A stretch of 64,000 nucleotides of DNA from CAJCIY01 sp964245825 (GCA_964245825.1 CAXTNT010000007.1:62001-126000), one strand, 5' to 3'; shown: positions 33,074 to 41,321, counted from the stretch's first letter. Program-made: numbers and translations. The notes: generated by a model from the letters alone, not told the origin.

Positions 33074-33538
33074 GTGCAGCCAGAGGCCATGACCTACGCC
33101 GCGTACGGCAGCAACATGGACCCGGCCCAGATGCGTCGCCGCTGCCCGCACTCCCCCGTTCGCGGGCAGGCGTGGCTGGCCGGCTGGCGGTTGACGTTCG
33201 GCGGCGAGGACCTCGGCTGGGAGGGCGCGCTGCCGACGTTGGTCGAAGACCTGACCGCCACCACCTTCGTGTTGCTGTACGACGTCAGCGAAGCCGACGC
33301 CGTCGCGCTCGACCAGTGGGAGGGTGCGGACCTCGGCCTCTACTCACGGCTGAAGGTGCGGGTTTCCTCGCTCGAGAGCGACCTCCTGGTGTGGACGTAC
33401 GTGCTGCTCGGCTACGAGGGCGGGCTGCCCTCGCCGCGTCAGCTCGGGCTGATCGCCGACGCCGCGGAGACGGCCGGGGCGCCCGCGGACTACGTGACCG
33501 ACCTGCGGAACCGCCCCTCGCGGTCCGTGGGTCCGTGA
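33074..33538 (+). CDS. Gamma-glutamylcyclotransferase-family protein
   Basis: 154 residues. The fold signature YAAYGSNMDPAQMRRRCP (YGSN substrate loop) is at the start. The likely catalytic Glu lies in DQWEGADLGLYSRLKV, followed by VWTYVLLGYEGGLPSP. The family releases 5-oxoproline from gamma-glutamyl compounds, or acts on other gamma-glutamyl amides. The GCS2 ligase gene is about 2.3 kb away, but gamma-glutamyl metabolism as a unit is only inferred. Start GTG at 33074 (leaderless) or ATG at 33089. It ends 28 nt before repeat element A. Confidence 0.82.
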   Translation: MQPEAMTYAAYGSNMDPAQMRRRCPHSPVRGQAWLAGWRLTFGGEDLGWEGALPTLVEDLTATTFVLLYDVSEADAVALDQWEGADLGLYSRLKVRVSSLESDLLVWTYVLLGYEGGLPSPRQLGLIADAAETAGAPADYVTDLRNRPSRSVGP

Positions 33539-33565
33539 TCTGCGCCCTCCCCTCCCCCTTCCCGC

Positions 33566-33623
33566 CGAGATGCGGCGTGTTCACCGCGACACGCCGCGGC
33601 GTGCGTACATTTGCCACATCTCG
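33566..33623. repeat. 58-bp palindromic repeat, copy A
   Basis: Ends CGAGATGCGGC and GCCACATCTCG are inverted repeats (one mismatch), and the centre CACGCCGCGGCGTG is a perfect palindrome. Its reverse complement is 52/58 identical to copy B (34644-34701). It lies in the intergene between the convergent cyclotransferase and DUF559 genes, 10 bp from the latter's stop. Confidence 0.8.
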
Positions 33624-33632
33624 AGGGGGCAG

Positions 33633-34547
33633 TCACGCGGCGGCACTCGGCCGGCAGAGCAGCGACGTGACCTCTGCGGCGATGGCGACGGGCCGGTCGC
33701 GTACGGACTCCGCGGTGTACGCCCGCAGCTCCCAGCCGGCAGCGCGCAGCCATGACCAGCGTCGGCGGTCGCGCTCGAACGTGCCGCGCTCGGTGTGCGG
33801 ACCGAAGCCGTCGTACTCGACGACGAGCCGTTCGCGTGGCCAGCACAGATCCGCGACGACGAGCGCTGAACCACAGCGGATCCGGTGCTGGAGCCGGGGC
33901 TCCGACACCCCACCCGCGGCGAGCACGAGGCGCAGCCGCGTCTCGCCGGGCGACGCGGCCCCGTACCGGGCGAGATCGACGGCGAACCGGGCGATCGCGA
34001 TGCCGCGGCCGCTGGGGGTGGCGGCGAGGCGGGCACGCAGGTGCTGATGTTCGACAGCCTCCGCCCACAACAGCGCGTCCAGCAGCACGACCGCCTCCAC
34101 GACTCCGCGACGGCGGACACTGCGGGCGAGATCGATCGCGGTCCGGTACGGATCGGTGACGGCGAAGCCGTGCCGTACCACGACCTGGCTGATCGGCAGC
34201 CGGTCGCGGTGCACGACCAGTCCGACCGCGCTGCGGAGTGGAGCGCTCTCCGGGACCGTGACGTGCAGCCGGTCGTCGCCAGGCTCCGCTCCGTGCAGCC
34301 GGCCGGCCGTGGCGTGGCTCGCGACCACGTACGGGGCGACCCGGCGGAGGCCCTGGAGGAGCGTCAGCTCGTCGGGGGGCAGCGCCGAGTCGCACCAGAC
34401 GCCGTGCCAGAGGTGTCGCACCACGCCGGCGCGCTGCAGCAGGCCCAGCCGCCTGGGGGTGACGCCGGCCCGGACGGCCATCTGGTGGGTGAACACGGAG
34501 CCGCGCAGCACGGCCGGCAGGTCGTCGTACACCTGCCCACGGTGCAC
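33633..34547 (-). CDS. DUF559-domain protein with AbiEi-like N-terminus
   Basis: About 304 residues. The N-terminal half (FTHQMAVRAGVTPRRLGLLQRAGVVRHLWHGVW) looks like the winged-helix/AbiEi-type antitoxin region common in this family. The C-terminal half is a DUF559, Vsr/restriction-endonuclease-like fold: VVADLCWPRERLVVEYDGFGPH (D and E of a PD-(D/E)xK-like core), then ERDRRRWSWLRAAGWELRAYTAESV. Nuclease activity is unproven. Start is uncertain (GTG at 34547 or 34532). It is bracketed by inverted repeats A and B and interrupts an otherwise conserved lpdA-cyclotransferase-amidohydrolase order, suggesting acquisition. Partner genes are absent. Confidence 0.75.
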   Translation of the reverse strand: MHRGQVYDDLPAVLRGSVFTHQMAVRAGVTPRRLGLLQRAGVVRHLWHGVWCDSALPPDELTLLQGLRRVAPYVVASHATAGRLHGAEPGDDRLHVTVPESAPLRSAVGLVVHRDRLPISQVVVRHGFAVTDPYRTAIDLARSVRRRGVVEAVVLLDALLWAEAVEHQHLRARLAATPSGRGIAIARFAVDLARYGAASPGETRLRLVLAAGGVSEPRLQHRIRCGSALVVADLCWPRERLVVEYDGFGPHTERGTFERDRRRWSWLRAAGWELRAYTAESVRDRPVAIAAEVTSLLCRPSAAA

Positions 34548-34577
34548 AAAGCAGGCTCTGTGGAGGAGCCGGCCTGT

Positions 34578-34623
34578 GGACGACCGGCTGGACAGGGACC
34601 ACCGGCCGGACGACCGGCTGGAC
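34578..34623. repeat. Direct repeat, 16 bp, period 30
   Basis: GGACGACCGGCTGGAC occurs at 34578-34593 and 34608-34623, between the DUF559 start and repeat B. Related CCGGACGACC fragments continue to 34640. It may be a decayed duplication or an operator array. Confidence 0.5.
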
Positions 34624-34643
34624 GATGCGGCCGGACGACCCCG

Positions 34644-34701
34644 CGAGATGTGGCAGATGTACGCCCGCCACGGCCCGTCGCGGTGAACTCGCCGCATCTC
34701 G
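34644..34701. repeat. 58-bp palindromic repeat, copy B (inverted relative to A)
   Basis: The opposite-strand copy of element A, with ends CGAGATGTGGC/GCCGCATCTCG and six mismatches to A. It lies 26 bp beyond the amidohydrolase stop (34728), so both copies sit at 3' ends of genes. The stretch 34548-34727 otherwise holds only the 16-bp direct repeats. Confidence 0.8.
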
Positions 34702-34727
34702 GCGAGAGAGAGAGGTTGGGGGGGCCG

Positions 34728-35843
34728 TTAGAGGGCGGTGCGGGCGGTCTCGGCGAGCACGGCGGCGCCGAGGTCGAGGGCGCGTTCGTCCAGGTCGAAC
34801 GTCGGCTGGTGGAGGTCGTGCCGCGGCCCACCGGGGGTGTGCACGCCCAGCCGCGCCATCGCCCCGGGTACGCGCGCCAGCAGCCAGCCGAAATCCTCGC
34901 CGCCGAGGGACTGCGCGGTGTCCACCGCCGTGCCGGAGCCGTCCACCGTATCGGCGGCCCGGGCAACCACCGCGGCGGACGCCGGGTCGTTCACCACCGG
35001 CGGCACACCCTGGACGTACCCCACCTCGGCGTGCGCACCGTAGGCGAGGGCGAGCGCCTCGACGGCCGAGGTCACGACCTTCTCGGCCGCCCCCCAGGCC
35101 TCGGGGTCGAGGCAGCGCACGGTCGCGCGGGCCAGGCCGGTGCGCGGGATCGCGTTCACCGCGACCCCGGCGCTGATCGAGCCGAAGACGACCGAGAGCG
35201 AGGCCCGTGGGTCGACGCGCCGGGACAGCACGGCGGGCAGCTCGGCCACCACGTGGGCCAGCGCACCGACGAGGTCGACGGTGTTGTGCGGCCGCGAGGT
35301 GTGCCCGCCCGGACCGGTCAGCGTGACGTCGAGCTGGTCGGCCGCCGCCGTGATCGGCCCCGGCCGGACCCCGACGTGGCCGACGTCGAGCGCAGGGTCG
35401 CAGTGCAGCGCGAACGCCGAGACCACCTCGTCGAGCGCCCCCGCCTCCAGGCAGGCCAGCGCCCCGCCGGGCATGACCTCCTCAGCGGGCTGGAACAGCA
35501 GCCGCACCCCGGCCGACGCCGGATCCGACACCAGCAGGCGCGCGGCGCCGATCAGCACGGCCGTGTGCGCGTCGTGACCGCAGGCGTGGCAGACGTTCTC
35601 GACCGTGGAGGCGTACGCGGCACCCGACAGGTCGGGCAGCGGCAGCGCGTCGAGATCGGCGCGCAGCAGCACGTACGGCGGCGCGCCGAGGTCGCACACC
35701 GCACCGGTGCCCGCGCCCAACACCCGCGGCGCGAGACCGAGGGCGCGGAGCTCGGCTACCACCAGCTCCGTCGTCCGCTGCTCGCCCCAGCCCAGCTCGG
35801 GGAACGCGTGCAGCTCCCGGCGGATCTCGACGAGCGACCTCAC
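34728..35843 (-). CDS. M20-family amidohydrolase (AmiA1-like)
   Basis: 371 residues. Metal-site motifs of M20D peptidases/aminoacylases: LLRADLDALPL, HACGHDAHTA (His-Asp-His), FQPAEEVMPGG, ALHCDPALDVG, dimerisation-domain GGHTSRPHNTVD, and C-terminal SLGGEDFGWLL with DLHQPTFDLDE. It should hydrolyse N-acyl amino acids or similar amides with a di-metal centre. The mycobacterial orthologue position is amiA1/amiB1 (Rv3305c-Rv3306c). Its GTG overlaps the GCS2 stop by 4 nt, so the two are co-translated. Substrate not deducible. Confidence 0.9.
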   Translation of the reverse strand: MRSLVEIRRELHAFPELGWGEQRTTELVVAELRALGLAPRVLGAGTGAVCDLGAPPYVLLRADLDALPLPDLSGAAYASTVENVCHACGHDAHTAVLIGAARLLVSDPASAGVRLLFQPAEEVMPGGALACLEAGALDEVVSAFALHCDPALDVGHVGVRPGPITAAADQLDVTLTGPGGHTSRPHNTVDLVGALAHVVAELPAVLSRRVDPRASLSVVFGSISAGVAVNAIPRTGLARATVRCLDPEAWGAAEKVVTSAVEALALAYGAHAEVGYVQGVPPVVNDPASAAVVARAADTVDGSGTAVDTAQSLGGEDFGWLLARVPGAMARLGVHTPGGPRHDLHQPTFDLDERALDLGAAVLAETARTAL

Positions 35844-36970
35844 GGCCGGCCGGCCGCGAACTCGGCCACCAGCCCGGAGACGACGTCACGCAGCGAGCCG
35901 CCCGCGGCCACCACCGCCCGCTGCCGCTGGTAGGAGGCGCCGGCCGCCAGCACGTCGGCCACGCTCGCGAGCTGCTCGGTGCAGCCGAGTCGACCGGCCA
36001 CCGGCATCAGCTCGGCGACCAGCCCCTCGAGCTCGGTGCGCAGCGGCGCGGTCGACCCCCGCTCGTCGGTGATGATCTGCGCCTCCAGGCCGTACCGGGC
36101 GGCGCGCCACTTGTTCTCCCGCACGATCCAGCGGCTCGGCGTCGGCAGGGTATAGCCGCGGTCCAGCTGGGTGTCGAGCGTCTCGACCAGGCACTGCGCG
36201 AGCGCCGCGACCATCCCCACCTCGGTCAGCGTCGGCAGCCCGTCGCAGATGCGCAGCTCGACGGTGCCGAAGACCGGGTGCGGGCGGATGTCCCACCAGA
36301 CCTCCTTGATCGACTCGATGGTGCCGCTCGCCAGCAGCGTCTCCATGAAGCTCTCGAACTGCTCCCAACCCGCAAGCTGGTACGGCAGGCCCGCCGTCGG
36401 CAGCCCCTCGAACACCTTCGAGCGCGCCGAGGCGAGCCCGGTGTCGGTGCCCATCCAGAACGGCGAGGAGGCCGACAGCGCCAGGAAGTGCGGGATGTAC
36501 GCCGAGAGTGCGTTCACGATCGGGATCGCCTTCTCCGCCCCGCGTACGCCGACATGCACGTGGACGCCGAAGATCTGCAGCCGCCGCGCCAGCCACTGCA
36601 TGTTTTCGATCAGCGCGGCGTACCGCGGGTTCGGGCTGATCTGTTGGGTGGCCCAGTCGGTGGTGGGATGCGTGCCGCTGCACATCAGGTCCAGCCCGAG
36701 CGGCGTGGCGACCGTGCGGACCTCCTCGACGGTGCCGGCCAGGTCGGCCATTGCCTCCGGAACGGTGCGGCAGATGCCGGTGATCACCTCGATGCAGGAC
36801 TCGAGGAGCTCGAACTTGGCCTTCGGGTGCTCACCGCCGAAGGGTTCGCCCAGCACGCCCAGGACCTTCGAGGCGCCGGACGTCAGCTCGCCGGTGACCG
36901 CGTCGACCAGCTGCAGCTCCCACTCGATGCCGAGCGACGTGCCGTCGCTGGGACTGAAGTCGATCTGCAC
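35840..36970 (-). CDS. Glutamate--cysteine ligase-like carboxylate-amine ligase (GCS2/YbdK family)
   Basis: 376 residues. Motifs: SLGIEWELQLVDAVTGEL (ATP/Mg Glu residues), HPKAKFELLESCIEVITGIC, LQIFGVHVHVGV (substrate His), PYQLAGWEQFE, VWWDIRPHPVFGTVELRICDGLPT and RENKWRAARYGL. YbdK-type enzymes join the gamma-carboxyl of glutamate to cysteine or another amine; cysteine ligation is weak in some members, so the substrate is open. Start is the GTG at 36970, with TACGCT 6 nt upstream inside the gap after the mutase gene. It overlaps the amidohydrolase by 4 nt. Confidence 0.88.
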   Translation of the reverse strand: MQIDFSPSDGTSLGIEWELQLVDAVTGELTSGASKVLGVLGEPFGGEHPKAKFELLESCIEVITGICRTVPEAMADLAGTVEEVRTVATPLGLDLMCSGTHPTTDWATQQISPNPRYAALIENMQWLARRLQIFGVHVHVGVRGAEKAIPIVNALSAYIPHFLALSASSPFWMGTDTGLASARSKVFEGLPTAGLPYQLAGWEQFESFMETLLASGTIESIKEVWWDIRPHPVFGTVELRICDGLPTLTEVGMVAALAQCLVETLDTQLDRGYTLPTPSRWIVRENKWRAARYGLEAQIITDERGSTAPLRTELEGLVAELMPVAGRLGCTEQLASVADVLAAGASYQRQRAVVAAGGSLRDVVSGLVAEFAAGRP

Positions 36971-36976
36971 CAGCGG

Positions 36977-36982
36977 AGCGTA
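36977..36982 (-). promoter_or_regulatory. -10-like TACGCT, leaderless start of GCS2 gene
   Basis: TACGCT lies 6 nt before the GTG at 36970 and just after the mutase stop (36988). The GCS2/amidohydrolase pair may therefore have its own promoter behind the mutase operon. Confidence 0.42.
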
Positions 36983-36987
36983 CGGCG

Positions 36988-38568
36988 CTAGAAGGCGTCG
37001 GCGGGCCGGTAGACGCCCCAGGCCACCCGGAGCACGTCGCAGACCTCGCCGACGGTGGCGCGTGCCCGCAGGGCCTCGCGCATCGGGTACAGCACGTTCT
37101 GCGCACCGGCAGCCGCCGCTGCCAGCGCGCCGAGGTGCTCGTCGACGACGGCCTGGTCGCGAGCGGCGCGCAGGGCGGCGAGGCGCTCGCACTGCTCGGC
37201 CTCGATCGCCGGGTTCACCCGCAGCGGCTCGTACCGCTCCTCGGCGGCACTGACGAAGCGGTTCTGCCCGACCACGGTCCGGCTGCCATCCTCGATGCCG
37301 AGGGCCACCGCGTACGCGGCGGACTCGATCTCACCCTTCTGGTAGCCGACCTCGATCGCCGCCACGGCGCCGCCGCGCTTCTCGACCTCGGCCATCAGGC
37401 TGCGCGCCTCGGCCTCCAGCGCGTCGGTCATCGCCTCGACCGCGTACGAGCCGGCGAAGGGGTCCACGGTGCCCGTCACGTCGGTCTCGTAGGCCAGCAC
37501 CTGCTGCGTACGCAGGGCGAGCGTGGCCGCCTTGACGGTCGGCAGCGCGATCGCCTCGTCGTAGGAGTTGGTGTGCAGGCTCTGGGTGCCGCCGAGGACC
37601 GCCGCCAGCCCCTGGATGGCCACCCGGACGAGGTTGACCTCGGGCTGCTGCGCGGTCAGCTGCACGCCCGCGGTCTGGGTGTGGAACCGCAACATCAGCG
37701 ACTTCGGGTCCTTCGCCCCGAACTCCTCGGCCATCACCTGGGCCCAGATCCGCCGCGCCGCCCGGAACTTGGCGACCTCCTCGAGCAGGGTCGTCCGCGC
37801 GACGAAGAAGAACGCCAGGCGCGGACCGAAGTCGTCGACGTCCTGGCCGGTGGCCAGCGCGGCCCGGACGTACTCGATGCCGTCGGCCAGCGTGAACGCG
37901 ACCTCCTGCGCGGGCGTCGCCCCGGCCTCGGCCATGTGGTAGCCGGAGATCGAGATGGTGTTCCACTTCGGCAGCTCGGCGCGGCAGTAGCTGAAGATGT
38001 CGGTGATCAACCGCAGCGAGTGACCGGGGGGGTAGATGTACGTGCCGCGGGCGATGTACTCCTTGAGCACGTCGTTCTGGATCGTCCCGGTGAGCCGGTC
38101 GGCGGAGATGCCGGCCTCCTCCGCGGTGAGCTGGTAGAGCAGCAGCAGCACCGCGGCCGGCGCGTTGATGGTCATCGACGTGGAGACCTCGTCGAGCGGG
38201 ATCTGGTCGAAGAGCAGCTTCATGTCGTCGATCGAGTCGATCGCGACCCCGACCTTGCCGACCTCGCCGTGGGCCAGCGGGGCGTCCGAGTCCATGCCCA
38301 TCTGCGTGGGCAGGTCGAACGCCACCGACAGACCGCCGGTGCCCTGCGCGACGAGGTGCCGGTAGCGCTCGTTCGACTCCTTCGCCGTGCCGAAGCCGGC
38401 GTACTGGCGCATCGTCCAGGGCCGGCCGGTGTACATCGAGGGATAGACACCGCGGGTGTACGGCGGTCGGCCGGGCTCGCCGAGGCGGTCGGCCAGGCCG
38501 GGGGCCACGTCGTCCGGACCGTAGACAGGCTTGATGGGCAGGCCCGACTCGGTGACTCGCTCGGTCAT
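36988..38568 (-). CDS. Methylmalonyl-CoA mutase catalytic subunit (lacks B12-binding domain)
   Basis: 526 residues, only the TIM-barrel catalytic part of acyl-CoA mutases. RPWTMRQYAGFGTAKESN carries Tyr56, and GTIQNDVLKEYIARGTYIYPP carries Arg174; these match Tyr89 and Arg207 of the Propionibacterium enzyme, which bind the methylmalonyl carboxylate (isobutyryl-CoA mutase has Phe and Gln). So methylmalonyl-CoA is the predicted substrate. TQSLHTNSYDEAIALPT is also canonical. The cobalamin domain is encoded at 58351-58773. The ATG overlaps the DUF4235 stop by 4 nt, making it the last gene of a four-gene operon. Half of a MutB-type protein is missing by design, not by truncation. Confidence 0.9.
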   Translation of the reverse strand: MTERVTESGLPIKPVYGPDDVAPGLADRLGEPGRPPYTRGVYPSMYTGRPWTMRQYAGFGTAKESNERYRHLVAQGTGGLSVAFDLPTQMGMDSDAPLAHGEVGKVGVAIDSIDDMKLLFDQIPLDEVSTSMTINAPAAVLLLLYQLTAEEAGISADRLTGTIQNDVLKEYIARGTYIYPPGHSLRLITDIFSYCRAELPKWNTISISGYHMAEAGATPAQEVAFTLADGIEYVRAALATGQDVDDFGPRLAFFFVARTTLLEEVAKFRAARRIWAQVMAEEFGAKDPKSLMLRFHTQTAGVQLTAQQPEVNLVRVAIQGLAAVLGGTQSLHTNSYDEAIALPTVKAATLALRTQQVLAYETDVTGTVDPFAGSYAVEAMTDALEAEARSLMAEVEKRGGAVAAIEVGYQKGEIESAAYAVALGIEDGSRTVVGQNRFVSAAEERYEPLRVNPAIEAEQCERLAALRAARDQAVVDEHLGALAAAAAGAQNVLYPMREALRARATVGEVCDVLRVAWGVYRPADAF

Positions 38569-38846
38569 GCCGGCTCGTCGCCCGGCCAGGCGCCACTCCA
38601 GCGGGCGAACGCGACGGCACCGGCGCGGTCGACACCGTTCTTCACCGCGGCGAAGATCGCGCCCTGCAGGGCGGACGCGAGCACGATCTCCTGCCACCGC
38701 GCGTCGCGGGTGCGGGCCGTCGGCGCCTCGGGGTGACCGGGCAGCCGGGTCCAGACCCGCTCGAAGATGCTGCTCGCGATCGACCCGGCGACCAGCCCCG
38801 CGACGATGCCGACCGGCGCGTACGCGAGCTTCGCGGCCTTGCTCAT
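38565..38846 (-). CDS. DUF4235 membrane protein
   Basis: 93 residues. The pattern KLAYAPVGIVAGLVAGSIASSIFERVW, then DARWQEIVLASALQGAIFAAVKNGVDRAGAVAFARWSGAWPG, is the DUF4235 family; it has two hydrophobic helices. Such proteins accompany DUF3618 and phage-holin-like genes in actinobacteria, presumably in membrane-stress physiology. It overlaps its neighbours by 4 nt on both sides. Confidence 0.85.
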   Translation of the reverse strand: MSKAAKLAYAPVGIVAGLVAGSIASSIFERVWTRLPGHPEAPTARTRDARWQEIVLASALQGAIFAAVKNGVDRAGAVAFARWSGAWPGDEPA

Positions 38847-39118
38847 GAGCTCCTCCTCGCGCGGGTGACCTTCAGTGCCACCAGGGCCAGGACGGCGACA
38901 GCCGCGGCGGCCACCTGCGGTCGGTTGGCCGGGTCCGCCGCGTATGCCCTGAGCCGGGCCATCCCGCCCTTGGCCCGGGTCTTCACGTCCAGCTTGGCTG
39001 ACAGGGCGTCGACGGTCTCCTCGAGCTGCACCCTGGTCGCGACGATGTCGGCGCGGATCTGCTCGGGCGTCCGGGCCTTCTCGGCGGCGTCGGAGCCGTC
39101 GGGCGGAGGCGGGGTCAC
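38843..39118 (-). CDS. DUF3618 membrane-anchored protein
   Basis: 91 residues. The core RTPEQIRADIVATRVQLEETVDALSAKLDVKTRAK is the DUF3618 signature, an amphipathic helical region, followed by one C-terminal hydrophobic helix (about 68-84) and a basic end. It is tail-anchored in topology. It is the second gene of the holin-DUF3618-DUF4235-mutase operon, with 4-nt overlaps at both ends. Molecular role unknown. Confidence 0.88.
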   Translation of the reverse strand: MTPPPPDGSDAAEKARTPEQIRADIVATRVQLEETVDALSAKLDVKTRAKGGMARLRAYAADPANRPQVAAAAVAVLALVALKVTRARRSS

Positions 39119-39540
39119 GGCTTCACCTGCTTGACGATGCCGAGGTCGGTCTTGAGCCCGTCGAGCGCTTCCTTCGGCACCGGCGGCGAGCCCCGCTTCA
39201 GCAGCCGCAGGCCGCGGAGGGCGAGGACGGCGGCCAGCAGGATGAAGACGCCCCCCATGATCAGCGCGGCGAGCCAGCTGGCGAACACCAGCGCGAGCCC
39301 CAGCCCGCCGGCGACAAGCAGCGCCACGAGCGCCGCGAACCCGAGCAGGCCCGCGGCGCCGAGCATCGCCCCGCCGACCGCGAGCTTGCCGGCCTTGGTC
39401 TTGACGTCGGCCGTGGCCAGCGCGATCTCGTCCTTGACCAGCCGCGACACCTGCTCGCTCATCGCGGCCGCGAGCTGGCCGCTCGTGCGGGGATCGGTGG
39501 GACTGGGCGCCCCGGCCTCCGACGTCACGGGCAGAGCCAT
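39115..39540 (-). CDS. Phage-holin-family (PF07332-like) membrane protein
   Basis: 141 residues. SEQVSRLVKDEIALATADVKTKAGKLAVGGAMLGAAGLLGFAAL, then a second helix VFASWLAALIMGGVFILLAAVLAL, is typical of the actinobacterial 'phage holin family / putative superfamily III holin-X' proteins, which are not phage genes. The ATG at 39540 has a strong GAGGAGG about 7 nt upstream; an earlier in-frame start would skip it. It heads the operon ending in the mutase subunit. Confidence 0.87.
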   Translation of the reverse strand: MALPVTSEAGAPSPTDPRTSGQLAAAMSEQVSRLVKDEIALATADVKTKAGKLAVGGAMLGAAGLLGFAALVALLVAGGLGLALVFASWLAALIMGGVFILLAAVLALRGLRLLKRGSPPVPKEALDGLKTDLGIVKQVKP

Positions 39541-39607
39541 TCGTACCTCCTCGTGGTGGAACGGTCCGGTGGGTCTGCCCGATGATCCCGCACGCACACG
39601 GGCCCGC

Positions 39608-40993
39608 TCAGGCCGGGCGGCGGGACGGGTCGCGGATCGTCAGCGCGGCCGCGAGGGCCGCGCCGATGCACAAGGCTGCGGCGATGGTCATCGCGATCCG
39701 GAAGCCGGCAGCCAGCAGCACCGGGTGCAGGTAGGCCTCCCCACCGATCCCGGCGGCCGCCGGCAGCACCGCCACCGCCAGTAGCCCCGCCACCCGGGCG
39801 ACGTCGTTGTTGACGGCCGAAGCGACCCCCACGTGCTCCGCCGGCGCCGCCGCGAGGGCCGTCGCGGTGAGCGGCGCGACCACGAGAACCAGCCCGACGG
39901 CGAACACCACGACCGCCGGCAGCACGTCGGTGAGGTAGTCGGCGCGGACCCCGACCCGGCGCAGCAGCAGCAGGCCGGCAGCTACCAGCAAGGGTCCGAC
40001 GGTCATCTGCACCCGCGGCCCGATGCGGGTGGCGAGGGCACCGGACCTCGCCGCGAACAGCAGCATGAGCACCGTGACCGGCAGTAGCGCGGCACCGGCC
40101 AGCAGCGGCGAGAAACCGGCCGCGGACTGCAGCTCGACCGGCAGCAGGAAGAGCATCCCGCTCAACGCCCCGTACAGGGCGAAGGTCACGAGGTTGGCCC
40201 CGGTGAACTGCCGATCGGCGAAGATGCCGGGTGGCAGCATCGGCCGGCGGCTCCGATGTTCGACCAGCACGAACAGCGCCAGCACCGCGACGCCGGCGAC
40301 CGTCACGTACCAGACGGTCTCGATGAGCCCGTAGGTCAGCAGCCCCAGACCGCCTGCGGCACAGACGGTTCCGCCCACATCGACGTGCCGTTCGGCGTGC
40401 TCGGCACGGGACTCGGGCACGTACCGGAGCGCCACCAGGATGACGAGCAGGGCGAGCGGTGGGTTGATCAGGAACACCAGCCGCCACGAGCCGACGCGCA
40501 GCAGCAGGCCACCGACCAGCGGTCCCAGCGCACCCGCGACCCCGCCCAGTCCCGTCCAGGCCCCGATGGCCTTGGCCCGCTCGTCCGGCGCGAAGCACGC
40601 CTGCAGGATCGCCAGCGACCCCGGCGTCAGCAGGGCGCCGCCGGCCCCCTGGACGAGCCGGGCGACCACGAGCGAGGGCTCGCCCGGTGCGACGCCGCAG
40701 CCGAGCGAGGCGCCCGCGAACAGCGCGGTGCCGATGCAGAAGACCTTCCGTCGGCCGTACGCATCCCCGAGCGCGCCGCCGGTCAGCAGCAGCGCGGCCA
40801 GGGTCAGCGTGTACGAGGTCACGATCCACTGCAGACTGCGGACGCCGACGTGCAGGTCGGTGCCGATGCGCGGCAGCGCCAGGTTGACGACCGTCGCGTC
40901 GAGCTGCGCGATGCCCGAGCCGAGGATCGTCGCGAACAGCACCCACCGGCCGCGGCCGCTGGCCACACGCAGGCCCGGCATGGCGGCCATCAT
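39608..40993 (-). CDS. MFS drug/solute exporter (EmrB/QacA-like)
   Basis: 461 residues, about 14 helices. Family motifs: FATILGSGIAQLDATVVNLALPRIG (motif D1), the GDAYGRRKVF loop (motif A), RLVQGAGGALLTPGSLAIL and GPLVGGLLLRVGSWRLVFLINPP (motif C, drug:H+ antiporter). Likely proton-coupled export across the cytoplasmic membrane; substrate unknown. Start could be the ATG at 40993 or 40981. Monocistronic, same strand as the small membrane gene upstream (35 nt). Confidence 0.88.
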   Translation of the reverse strand: MMAAMPGLRVASGRGRWVLFATILGSGIAQLDATVVNLALPRIGTDLHVGVRSLQWIVTSYTLTLAALLLTGGALGDAYGRRKVFCIGTALFAGASLGCGVAPGEPSLVVARLVQGAGGALLTPGSLAILQACFAPDERAKAIGAWTGLGGVAGALGPLVGGLLLRVGSWRLVFLINPPLALLVILVALRYVPESRAEHAERHVDVGGTVCAAGGLGLLTYGLIETVWYVTVAGVAVLALFVLVEHRSRRPMLPPGIFADRQFTGANLVTFALYGALSGMLFLLPVELQSAAGFSPLLAGAALLPVTVLMLLFAARSGALATRIGPRVQMTVGPLLVAAGLLLLRRVGVRADYLTDVLPAVVVFAVGLVLVVAPLTATALAAAPAEHVGVASAVNNDVARVAGLLAVAVLPAAAGIGGEAYLHPVLLAAGFRIAMTIAAALCIGAALAAALTIRDPSRRPA

Positions 40994-41027
40994 GACCGGG
41001 CGGGGCCGGGAGTCCGAGCGACCGCGA

Positions 41028-41267
41028 CTAGGGCCGCTCCAGCCGTACCCGCCGGCTGGAGCCGAGCCAGCCGCGGAGGCCGAGCCACAGCACGCCGAGG
41101 TTCAGGGTGAGCGCGACGCCGGCCAGCACGTAGTGCACGACGTGGAACCCGGTGCCGTGGCTGGGCAGGTGGTCATGGGCGACGTTGCGCAGCAGCGTGA
41201 TCCAGACGAACGCCGTGAACACGCCCACGAGCAGGAGGAAGCCGGAGGCCCGGCGGGACAACCGCAT
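41028..41267 (-). CDS. Small SCO4848-like membrane protein
   Basis: 79 residues with two helices: RLSRRASGFLLLVGVFTAFVWITLLRNV, then HVVHYVLAGVALTLNLGVLWLGLRGWLG. This matches the short Streptomyces family next to a D-Ala-D-Ala carboxypeptidase (SCO4847/SCO4848, from memory), and here too it is divergent from such a gene. GAGACT precedes the ATG by 6 nt. Function unknown. Confidence 0.75.
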   Translation of the reverse strand: MRLSRRASGFLLLVGVFTAFVWITLLRNVAHDHLPSHGTGFHVVHYVLAGVALTLNLGVLWLGLRGWLGSSRRVRLERP

Positions 41268-41307
41268 CGGCGCAGTCTCGCAGGATGCGATCCGCCGCCG
41301 GGCTCGG

Positions 41308-41313
41308 TAGTGT
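41308..41313 (+). promoter_or_regulatory. -10-like TAGTGT, leaderless start of carboxypeptidase gene
   Basis: TAGTGT lies 8 nt before the ATG at 41322. The divergent small-protein promoter (GAGACT, 41274-41279) is 28 bp away. Confidence 0.42.
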
Positions 41314-41321
41314 CCCCGCAG

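Noticed and set aside
38565..38600. Cobalamin riboswitch before the mutase subunit
   Set aside because: The genes overlap by 4 nt, so there is no leader to hold one.
39115..39540. Prophage remnant (holin)
   Set aside because: The holin-family name is historical; no other phage gene is present and it is in a housekeeping-type operon.
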